NCBI GenBank assembly: GCA_041666685.1
Contig: JBAYGJ010000020.1
Span: 1-16,089, forward strand
Length of the DNA stretch: 16,089 nucleotides
Source of the DNA: JBAYGJ01 sp041666685
GTDB taxonomy: Bacteria; Patescibacteriota; Patescibacteriia; UBA10025; JAHIVO01
Direction of reading: 5' to 3'
The notes beneath the pieces are model-generated. The model was not told the origin of the DNA. It searched no databases and worked only from the letters and a program-made list of their open reading frames with translations. Of the stretch, positions 7,225 to 14,220 are shown piece by piece (position 1 is the first letter of the stretch; each line of letters starts with the position of its first letter). The position numbers were made by a program, and so were the translations under genes.

Positions 7225-7253
7225 AGTGGTATGGGTAATTAGTATCTTACGCG

Positions 7254-9149
7254 TTAGGCCGGAGTACCCGCTTCGTCCTGGGCATCCTCAAACTCTTTCT
7301 TGGCCGCTTCAATCTCCAGCAGCTGCCGCGGATCCGACGTAATGATATGATCCTCAGTATATGATGCTACGACTTTGATGGCGGCGTGCTTGGCACCGGC
7401 GAAAAAGATGCCTTCACCGACTCCGCATTCCAATAATAAGTATTTTTCCCCGTCGGTCAGCAAAAAGGTCCGGGCGATCAGGTCGATGGCGGCCGGCGAC
7501 TGCTTCATCAGGAGCTGGAGCGAAGAGTTCGTGACGATCGCCTGGCCGTAGGGAGACCGCAGGAAATCATTCACATCCTGGGTGATGGTCGTCACGCCGA
7601 GATAATATTTCCGGCAACGCTTGACCAATGCATAGATAAACTTTGCGGAGTCTTCCTGCTGCATCAGCCACCAGCCTTCGTCAATGACCAGGATGCGTTT
7701 TTTCATCTGCGAACGGACAGTATTCCATACATAGGAAACAATCAGGGAAATGCCGATCGGCTTCAATTCATCCTCCAGGTCCCGGACCGAGAAGACAACC
7801 AACTGGTTGTTCATCTGGATATTGGTCGGGTTGTTCAGCAATCCTGAGAATGTCCCTTCCGTATATTTCTTCATGCGGACCACCAGGTCCTCTGCACCGA
7901 CCATGCCCTCCAAGACCTCCTCAAAATCCTTGAACAGCGGCGACTCCACGTGCGCCAGATCCGCATCGGCGGTAATATCCTTCTTGGCATAGGTCTCAAT
8001 CAAAGCGCGATCGATCAGGGAGTCTTCCGCATGTGTAAACTGACCAAGCATCAATCGCAGCAACCCTTTCAACGTAATAATGGCCGAGCGGATGATATCA
8101 GAAGTTTTCTCGTCCTTACGGGTCGGGCGCGGCAAATCAAAAGGATTCAACTTGCTGTCGGATGACAGGGAAATGTTGATATACGTTCCGCCGACCGCGT
8201 CGGAAAGAAATTTATATTCCATTTCCGGGTCGATGACGATCACGTCAGTGCCCAGCATCATGCTCCGCAATATTTCCAATTTTACCGCATAGCTTTTCCC
8301 GGCACCCGAAGTGGCAAACACAACCGAGTTGGCGTTCTGCAGGCTGAACCGGTCGAACAAGATCAGGCTATTATTGTGCCGGTTGATGCCGTACAGGATG
8401 CCGTTATCACTGGTCAGTTCCGAGGAAATGAACGGAAATGAAGAAGCACATGGCGACGAACTCATATTGAATGAAATAGCCAGCTCATCATCCCCGAGCG
8501 GCAAAGTTGAATTGAAGCCCTGTTCTGCCTGGTAAAAAACTCGCTTGGTATACACTAGCCGCGAACCGAACATGGACTCAACTTTTTCGGTAATTTTATC
8601 AAGCTCATCCTGGCTTTTCGCGTACACGGTGATGTACAGCGCAAACTGGAAAAATTTTTCGACTCCCTGTGTCAGATCGTCGCGGAGCTTTTCGATGTCA
8701 CGCAGGGCCGTTTCACGGATCGGGTCGCGTGGGGCGCCCTTTTCCGCATCGCCCAAAATCTGCGCTTCGAGCGTACCGACCTTGTTCCGCAACTGCTTCA
8801 GAATGACCTCGGAACCGATGGGGTAGAAAAACATGGAAATGTCCAACGGCACGTTCAGGTTGATGACCGGCGCGAACCAGCCCACCCGGATATACCGCGG
8901 ATAGGTCACGACAAAAAGTGTCCGTAAATACTGGGCGCCCAACTCCAGATACCGTGACTCAGTTTTCATGGAAGCCGGCGCAATCAGGTCCCGGACCGTC
9001 ACAACCCCCCGTCGGTATACTTTTTCGGATTCGAGCAGCTCCTTCTTTTCCTCGACTTGTTCAGAAACAAGACGCTGCTGCTCCTCCGGTGTCAGTTGGG
9101 GCGGCGCCTCGGTCGGGACAGTTTGGGTTTTTCGGTACAGCTCTACCAT
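7254..9149 (-). CDS. virB4: VirB4/TraC-type secretion ATPase, main part
   Basis: The protein has 631 residues. VirB4-type ATPases power pilus assembly and substrate transfer at the inner membrane. The N-terminal part has a charged, probably coiled-coil stretch (about 20-45) and the end of the CagE/TrbE/VirB-type domain. The ATPase core has Walker A in FATSGAGKSY (278-287, K285), a strand VIVIDPEMEY (303-312), Walker B RILVIDEGWW (485-494, D490 and E491), and a TQDV motif (523-526) in the usual place. The ATG follows the stop of the 228-residue gene by three bases and in the same frame, with no SD, so it is probably translated by reinitiation. Together the two pieces make about 860 residues, a normal full VirB4/TraC length. 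Confidence 0.92.
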   Translation of the reverse strand: MVELYRKTQTVPTEAPPQLTPEEQQRLVSEQVEEKKELLESEKVYRRGVVTVRDLIAPASMKTESRYLELGAQYLRTLFVVTYPRYIRVGWFAPVINLNVPLDISMFFYPIGSEVILKQLRNKVGTLEAQILGDAEKGAPRDPIRETALRDIEKLRDDLTQGVEKFFQFALYITVYAKSQDELDKITEKVESMFGSRLVYTKRVFYQAEQGFNSTLPLGDDELAISFNMSSSPCASSFPFISSELTSDNGILYGINRHNNSLILFDRFSLQNANSVVFATSGAGKSYAVKLEILRSMMLGTDVIVIDPEMEYKFLSDAVGGTYINISLSSDSKLNPFDLPRPTRKDEKTSDIIRSAIITLKGLLRLMLGQFTHAEDSLIDRALIETYAKKDITADADLAHVESPLFKDFEEVLEGMVGAEDLVVRMKKYTEGTFSGLLNNPTNIQMNNQLVVFSVRDLEDELKPIGISLIVSYVWNTVRSQMKKRILVIDEGWWLMQQEDSAKFIYALVKRCRKYYLGVTTITQDVNDFLRSPYGQAIVTNSSLQLLMKQSPAAIDLIARTFLLTDGEKYLLLECGVGEGIFFAGAKHAAIKVVASYTEDHIITSDPRQLLEIEAAKKEFEDAQDEAGTPA

Positions 9150-9152
9150 GGC

Positions 9153-9839
9153 TTATTCGATATTAAGCTTAGAGATATCGACCAGTTTCTGCTGGTCATA
9201 CGTATCAGGATTGTAAGTATTGTAGAATAGTTCGATCAGACTTTGGGTGTCGAGTGGAGTGGCCTTCAGCCCGATCGAGCTCAACCCGTCAATAATGTAT
9301 TCGACCCGCTTGGACAATTCGATACGGTTCTTCTCAAATTTCTTTTGCTTGATACTGATTACCGTGGTCGGCGACACCGCTTCTTTGAGCCGCGAGATGA
9401 ACCCTTTTGACTTGATTGAGCCGGTAGAATAAGGGACGACGATATAAAAACGTTTGCTCATGATGTCTGCCAACGAAACCAGCTCGGCGATGTACTGACG
9501 GTATTCCCGTGTCTGCATCTTTAAAAGTTCATTTGTCTGTTCTTTCTCGATTTTTTTCAGGCGCTCCAGATATTCGTCAATATTCAGCTTTCTGGATTGG
9601 ATAACAATCTGCAGAGGAAAATCCAAAGAATTTAAAAATTGCACATACCCCATGATCACGGCGTTCTGCTCATCTTCGGATTTGAGGGAAAAATTCACTG
9701 AGGATACCAAGATGACCGCACGCAATGTCCCGTCCTTCAGGATGACGGCGTCATCCTTGATCTCCAGGATATTCAGGAACATCTGCGTCGATGGCATGGT
9801 TACTTTTCTGGTAGCTTGCTTGTCCTTCTTTTGTGGCAT
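9153..9839 (-). CDS. VirB4/TraC N-terminal domain protein
   Basis: The 228-residue protein corresponds to the N-terminal region of VirB4/TraC ATPases. It opens with a conserved beta-rich segment (about 20-60: ILEIKDDAVILKDGTLRAVI, then SVNFSLKSEDEQ), followed by a long helix-rich part (about 80-130) and a strand FYIVVPY (131-137). It has no nucleotide-binding motif. In CPR genomes this part is, as far as I know, often a separate gene before the ATPase. Here the TAA stop is in frame with the next gene, so it could also be a single gene broken by one nonsense codon. It follows the PrgI gene by 12 bp and has no visible SD. Confidence 0.78.
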   Translation of the reverse strand: MPQKKDKQATRKVTMPSTQMFLNILEIKDDAVILKDGTLRAVILVSSVNFSLKSEDEQNAVIMGYVQFLNSLDFPLQIVIQSRKLNIDEYLERLKKIEKEQTNELLKMQTREYRQYIAELVSLADIMSKRFYIVVPYSTGSIKSKGFISRLKEAVSPTTVISIKQKKFEKNRIELSKRVEYIIDGLSSIGLKATPLDTQSLIELFYNTYNPDTYDQQKLVDISKLNIE

Positions 9840-9851
9840 ATGAGGTTAGTA

Positions 9852-10280
9852 CTACAACTGCTCATCTCCTTCGCGGAATGACCCGCCGGTATCGACTACC
9901 AACGAAAGCTCCGAAAGACGCGACGCAGTGACTCGTTGCTTGGTCGGCCGGACGGGCGGAGGCGCAGCCTCTTTTTCCTTCTTGATCTTGACCGGACCGC
10001 TTTCCTTGTTCCAGACTTTCAGGGTGGGACGACGCAGTGTCTGCACCATGTTCAATAAGAAAAAATGAAATGGGCGTCCATTGATTTTCAAGAAAGCAAA
10101 CATGCCAGTCAGGGCGAAAATCAGGATACCCTCGATAGCTGCCGCCCAAAAATTCGCCAGCTTGAAAACAATAAATATCAGGCCGGAACCTACCAGGAAA
10201 GTCAAAAACTGCCGAACCGTCAATGGGCCAATGATTTTGGCTTCGACATCAAGAAATTGTGGAACGACAAATTGCTGCAT
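9852..10280 (-). CDS. PrgI-family inner-membrane protein (VirB3-like)
   Basis: The protein has 142 residues. The N-terminus QFVVPQFLDVEAKIIGPLTV is the PrgI-family signature, and two adjacent transmembrane helices follow (about 24-42 and 46-65). PrgI proteins occur in type IV secretion clusters of Gram-positive and CPR bacteria just upstream of VirB4 and are regarded as VirB3 counterparts that anchor the ATPase. The cytoplasmic tail (about 85-142) is basic and Pro-rich, longer than the minimal family. The start codon lies two bases after the stop of the 429-residue gene, with no SD, pointing to coupled translation. Confidence 0.9.
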   Translation of the reverse strand: MQQFVVPQFLDVEAKIIGPLTVRQFLTFLVGSGLIFIVFKLANFWAAAIEGILIFALTGMFAFLKINGRPFHFFLLNMVQTLRRPTLKVWNKESGPVKIKKEKEAAPPPVRPTKQRVTASRLSELSLVVDTGGSFREGDEQL

Positions 10281-10282
10281 GG

Positions 10283-11572
10283 TTATATGGCCAGACGGCT
10301 ATTAAGGCTATTGATAGCTAAAAATTCGTCCAACAAGAGGTAGGACTGGTTATTCTGCATGCGCTTTCGTATGACTTCGGCGACACTCTGGTTCGTGTCC
10401 ATGCTTTCTCGGCCGATCTGAATATAGAGCTGATTTGCTGACGACCGTCTCCAGGCTTTAATGGCTTCAATCTTCATGGTCCACGAATCATGCTCAAGCA
10501 GGTCGATTTTTTCCAAAATCCGGTCAGCCGCTTCAGTTGGGTTTGTTCCCTGGCGCCTGAATTCATCCAGGTCGATGTCAGCTAATTCTTCGACTGGACC
10601 CATCACCTTGGCTGGCTGCCTGATATCATTCACCTGGGGCCTTTCCTGTTCCGGCATACGGACCTGGACAATACGCGGCATTTCATCTGCTGGCCGGGTG
10701 TACATTTCCGGAGTTGAGACCGGCGCCGGCGCTGATGGCATGACCGGCCGGGGTTTTTGCTCTACTGCCGAAGCAACTGGATTCGAGGGAATAATTTTTG
10801 GCGAGGGCACGGGTACCTGCATTTCTTTTTTTATTTCCTCGGCCAGCTGACCCATATCTTCGTCTGCCGTTATGGGTTTGGGCGGAATTTCTGTCAGTGG
10901 TGGTTTTTTTGGCTGGGGGCGCGGGATAAAAGCCGGAGGAATATCACGATTTGGCTTACTGGCCGCTACCGGCTCGATGGGTTTGATATTCGGCTTTTCA
11001 CTGATGTGTTTATCGACAAAGCTGAGTATGCGCTCGGCCTGGTCCGGCAGGATCTCCAAACCGCCGATTTTTTTTGACCGGGTGAGCACTTCTTTCGTTT
11101 CCACTGAATCGCGCAAATCACGCAACCGGGATTCGATCACCTTGGAAAAACGTTTTTGCATGACATCATCGCTGAAACTCAGGCGGAAATCGCCGATCAC
11201 TTTATTCACGATTTCTTCCACAGATAAAACCGAATGGCCGGCCGGCGAAGCCATTATGGTTTCAAGTTTTTTCTGTTCAGCCCGTATTTCCAGCTCATCA
11301 TCCGGAGCCATGAACGTGCTGGCTGTCGGAGATGAGGAAATGGGCGGTGGCGGCTTGACTGGCAACGCCTGTCTGACCGGTACTGCTAGTGACGGAGGCG
11401 CGATAGGTGAACGGGCGGGTTGGATCGACTCAGGTACCGGCTGTTTTTTTACTGCAAAATCAGTAATTTCGTCATCCTCAATTTTTTTAAACCGGCCATT
11501 CTTGTCCTTAATTAAAAAACCAGCGGGCAAGTCGGAATCCTGGTCTGAGCTATTCATGTTCAAATTATCCAT
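10283..11572 (-). CDS. Pro-rich conserved protein, first gene of the secretion operon
   Basis: The protein has 429 residues. I do not recognise it. No signal peptide or membrane helix is evident, so it is probably cytoplasmic. Three parts can be seen: a short N-terminal motif (LPAGFLIKDKNGRFKKIEDD, about 15-34), a helical domain (about 92-192), and a C-terminal helical domain (about 328-429). Long Pro-rich, probably disordered linkers join them (about 45-85 and 197-325). The start ATG at 11572 lies about 50 bp downstream of a strong promoter. Its place as first gene before PrgI and VirB4 suggests a cytoplasmic adaptor, substrate receptor or regulator. Antisense frames over it reflect its Pro-rich composition. 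Confidence 0.72.
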   Translation of the reverse strand: MDNLNMNSSDQDSDLPAGFLIKDKNGRFKKIEDDEITDFAVKKQPVPESIQPARSPIAPPSLAVPVRQALPVKPPPPISSSPTASTFMAPDDELEIRAEQKKLETIMASPAGHSVLSVEEIVNKVIGDFRLSFSDDVMQKRFSKVIESRLRDLRDSVETKEVLTRSKKIGGLEILPDQAERILSFVDKHISEKPNIKPIEPVAASKPNRDIPPAFIPRPQPKKPPLTEIPPKPITADEDMGQLAEEIKKEMQVPVPSPKIIPSNPVASAVEQKPRPVMPSAPAPVSTPEMYTRPADEMPRIVQVRMPEQERPQVNDIRQPAKVMGPVEELADIDLDEFRRQGTNPTEAADRILEKIDLLEHDSWTMKIEAIKAWRRSSANQLYIQIGRESMDTNQSVAEVIRKRMQNNQSYLLLDEFLAINSLNSRLAI

Positions 11573-11574
11573 AA

Positions 11575-11615
11575 ATTAGCCAAACTAATGCTTTTCGCTG
11601 GTTAATGAAATTAAC
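11575..11615 (-). promoter_or_regulatory. Two small hairpins in the operon leader
   Basis: Two perfect short inverted repeats lie between the promoter and the ATG. ATTAG/CTAAT has arms 11575-11579 and 11585-11589 with a 5-nt loop; GTTAAT/ATTAAC has arms 11601-11606 and 11610-11615 with a 3-nt loop. They could be RNA hairpins or an operator. No SD is visible before the ATG. Confidence 0.35.
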
Positions 11616-11630
11616 TGTTTGAGTGGCTTT

Positions 11631-11659
11631 ATTATATCACAATTTTAACATAATTTCAA
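11631..11659 (-). promoter_or_regulatory. Promoter of the type IV secretion-like operon
   Basis: On the minus strand, TTGAAA (11654-11659) and TATAAT (11631-11636) are separated by exactly 17 bp. This is a near-consensus sigma70-type promoter. It reads into the Pro-rich gene and the seven secretion-like genes after it. It lies in the only substantial gap (137 bp) between the phosphotransfer and secretion genes. I see no terminator between the preceding gene's stop (11710) and this promoter. Confidence 0.75.
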
Positions 11660-11709
11660 TCCCTTGCACATTGAGCAGGAATTTCTACATGTTATATGCC
11701 AAACAGAAC

Positions 11710-12657
11710 CTATAATGTAGTGATTGGCCTGGATTGCACTATATAAAACTTGCCCTTTTCCAGCGCCCACTCGATATCCTGGGGATATTTGTAGTGCTTT
11801 TCGATGCGTTCGCATATATTCGCAATCTCCACTATCTGCCTGCCAGTTAACTTTTGTTTATCTTGGTTGGCCGGCGGTATGGTCACAGTTTTTGAACCGC
11901 CACCTGTTTTCTGAATAATCATGTCACGTTGGCTGCCGACATTCACCTCAACAATACCACTTGTTTTCTTGTCATAGACGTAGGTATCCGGTGTCACGCG
12001 TCCAGAAACGACTGACTCACCCTGGCCCCAGCCTGCCTCAATGACGATATGATTCCTATTTTTTGTGACCGGATGGGCGGTAAAAGCGATGCCGGCGATT
12101 TCAGAATTGACCATTTTCTGGATGACGACCGCGACAGATACTCTTTGTTTATGCAATTTTTTTTCAATCCGATAAAAAATCGCCCGAGGAGTAAAAAGTG
12201 ACGACCAACAGGTTTTGACATTCTCTAATAATTTTTGCCGGGTGACAAACAAATAACTTTCTAATTCACCAGCCCATGAGGCAGCCGAAGAGTCTTCTGC
12301 CGTGGCAGAAGAACGGACTGCAACGAATGGTGATTTCAATTTCAAAAACTCCTTCATAACCTCATCTCCAATGTCTTTAGGGAACTTTGCACCTTTAATC
12401 AGCTTACGCAGATTGGCTGATGCTGTGTCGACTGACTTGATATTTTTCGGATTGACCTTCTTCAGTTCGGCCTCAATTTTCTTATCAATGCCAGTCTCCT
12501 TGATGAATTGGTCAAATGAACTGGCCAGCACGACGCAGCCGGGCGGGACTGGAATACCGGCTTGTGTCATTTCGCCCAAACTGGCGCCTTTACCGCCGGC
12601 AATGTCGACATTTTTCTTGCCGAGCCTGGAAAAGGGGAGCGCAAATGGTTGGGTCAT
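11710..12657 (-). CDS. Free-standing PEP/pyruvate-binding ATP-grasp domain protein
   Basis: The 315-residue protein is only the N-terminal ATP-binding module (PPDK_N family) of PEP synthase, pyruvate phosphate dikinase and rifampin phosphotransferase. That module uses ATP to phosphorylate a histidine on a swivelling domain. Visible motifs are GGKGASLGEM (21-30), VAVRSSATAEDS (112-123), IAGIAFTAHPVT (188-199), IEAGWGQGESVVSG (206-219) and PQDIEWA...FYIVQSRPIT (292-313). The residues expected for ATP binding appear intact. The protein ends where the phosphohistidine domain would begin in full-length enzymes. The partner domain is in the two genes just upstream, the nearer one ending 5 bp before this ATG. 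The reaction product is unknown. Confidence 0.93.
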   Translation of the reverse strand: MTQPFALPFSRLGKKNVDIAGGKGASLGEMTQAGIPVPPGCVVLASSFDQFIKETGIDKKIEAELKKVNPKNIKSVDTASANLRKLIKGAKFPKDIGDEVMKEFLKLKSPFVAVRSSATAEDSSAASWAGELESYLFVTRQKLLENVKTCWSSLFTPRAIFYRIEKKLHKQRVSVAVVIQKMVNSEIAGIAFTAHPVTKNRNHIVIEAGWGQGESVVSGRVTPDTYVYDKKTSGIVEVNVGSQRDMIIQKTGGGSKTVTIPPANQDKQKLTGRQIVEIANICERIEKHYKYPQDIEWALEKGKFYIVQSRPITTL

Positions 12658-12662
12658 AACAA

Positions 12663-14219
12663 TTATTTAAGTTTTTTTATAACGCCTCGTGTGGCATCCA
12701 CCTCAACCCTATCTCCGTCTTTCAACACATGTGTCACGCCTGCCACTCCGACTATGCACGGAGTTTGCAGCTCACGGGCCACAATTGCTGTATGACAGGT
12801 CAGTCCACCGGCTTCGCTTACGAGCGCTCCGGCTTTCTTCATGGCCGGGACTAAATTTGGATTTGTATTATGCGCCACCATCACGTCTCCCGCCTTCATT
12901 TTGGACATTTCCTCAGGAAGATTGATAATCTTTACCGTTCCGACTACCTTGCCTGTACAAGCGGGCGTGCCGGACAGCTCTTTCTTTGCACTATAATTCG
13001 TCTTCTCATGGCGTATATTTTTTAAAAAGTTCTTTGCCTTCTCGCCGGAATACACAATATACCGTTTGCGGTCGGCATAGGCAACCGCCTCTTTTTGTCG
13101 GGCATTCAGTTCATCAATGTCAAACTTGTTATGCAATAGGGCCGGGGCGAGCTCCCAAGTGTTCATGGCCCAAATTTGATGTATGGTCAGCCCCACACGT
13201 TTTCCGATTTCCCGGAGCAATGGGTCATAGCTGTGCATGCCGTAGAACAGTGCATCCTTACGGAAATCTTTTATAAATACCATGCGCTGGGCCAGCATGA
13301 TGAGATTTTTAACATACGGCGTCAGGCGCAATTGCCGGACGATGGTTCGCTGGCGTTTCATCACAGCGCGCCTTGTCTGCAAATTATTTTCCAGCATCAG
13401 GACTGGGGATGATTTGCTTTTCAGCAGTTCCTGCCATCTGCCTAGATATTCCGAAAGTGCCGTGGCCGGCCCTTTGTATTGATAATTCAGCCAGCGGAAT
13501 GATCGGTAATGCCGCAACACGCGGCTGTACGCGACGCGGTCAGCGACCCGCAATTTTTCCGGGATCCTATCTATGGAATGTTTCAAAAAAACGCTTCGGG
13601 CCTGCTTTCGTCCGGCAATAAATGCCGCTGTTCGTAAAAAACTCACCTCTTCTTTTGAAACATAACTAGTCTGTGGTGGGGTGGTCAGCGTTCCGAAAAT
13701 CTCCACGACGTCATATTGGCTGCCGATCTTCTGCAAATGATTCTCAAGAGCCCGCCAAATCCCCTTGGTCACCCGCTCCTTCTCCGCATCAGCATGCCAG
13801 CTGACAGACGCGCCGACGCCGTGCGAACGCACCTGGAATTTCAAACTTGAATGGAAGAGGGTGATGAGTCGGCGATTACTCAGCTTATTCAGATCACTCC
13901 GTACTATGCGTTTGGAGTGATGCATAAAAATAGCAGACCAACGCTCTACCCTGGCTATCCATTGGATTGCCCAACGTGGTTGTCGCAACATCTTGCGAGA
14001 CAAATAATCGGCTTGCGCATCAAACTCTCGCCGAATATATTTCATCTGGCAGAAATCCCCGTCAAAATATGAATAATACCGGCTGACCTTACCGCCTAAC
14101 CCCAGCTTGGGCCATGTCTGGACAAAAAACTTTATCGGCTCGCTCATCATAAAAAGCGTATTCCGGGGGATCTCCGCAGCGGTCATCCAGACGTCTTGTG
14201 ATGTTTTTTCCTTTGCCAT
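12663..14219 (-). CDS. Helical substrate-domain protein with PEP-utilising phosphohistidine domain
   Basis: The protein has 518 residues. The last 100 or so (about 415-518) are the PEP-utilising mobile domain. GGLTCHTAIVARELQTPCIVG (471-491) holds the phosphohistidine H476, and DGDRVEVDATRGVI closes the domain. Residues about 1-410 are mostly helical, basic and rich in Arg/Trp. Their last third (about 300-370, RVGLTIHQIWAMN) looks like the region before the His domain in rifampin-phosphotransferase-like enzymes. I infer that it binds the substrate, which cannot be named. There is no ATP-grasp domain and no PEP/pyruvate TIM barrel. It starts one base after the stop of the upstream paralogue and is followed after 5 bp by the ATP-grasp gene, so the three are probably co-translated. 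Confidence 0.85.
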   Translation of the reverse strand: MAKEKTSQDVWMTAAEIPRNTLFMMSEPIKFFVQTWPKLGLGGKVSRYYSYFDGDFCQMKYIRREFDAQADYLSRKMLRQPRWAIQWIARVERWSAIFMHHSKRIVRSDLNKLSNRRLITLFHSSLKFQVRSHGVGASVSWHADAEKERVTKGIWRALENHLQKIGSQYDVVEIFGTLTTPPQTSYVSKEEVSFLRTAAFIAGRKQARSVFLKHSIDRIPEKLRVADRVAYSRVLRHYRSFRWLNYQYKGPATALSEYLGRWQELLKSKSSPVLMLENNLQTRRAVMKRQRTIVRQLRLTPYVKNLIMLAQRMVFIKDFRKDALFYGMHSYDPLLREIGKRVGLTIHQIWAMNTWELAPALLHNKFDIDELNARQKEAVAYADRKRYIVYSGEKAKNFLKNIRHEKTNYSAKKELSGTPACTGKVVGTVKIINLPEEMSKMKAGDVMVAHNTNPNLVPAMKKAGALVSEAGGLTCHTAIVARELQTPCIVGVAGVTHVLKDGDRVEVDATRGVIKKLK

Positions 14220-14220
14220 A

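Noticed and set aside
2824..11572. Integrated conjugative element
   Set aside because: No relaxase, integrase, coupling protein, att-like direct repeats or tRNA gene can be seen in the window.
10461..11579. Long plus-strand frames (up to 235 codons) opposite the Pro-rich protein gene
   Set aside because: They are the antisense of Pro-rich codons (giving Gly/Ser/Trp-rich products), have no SD, and conflict with a well-placed gene in a coherent operon.
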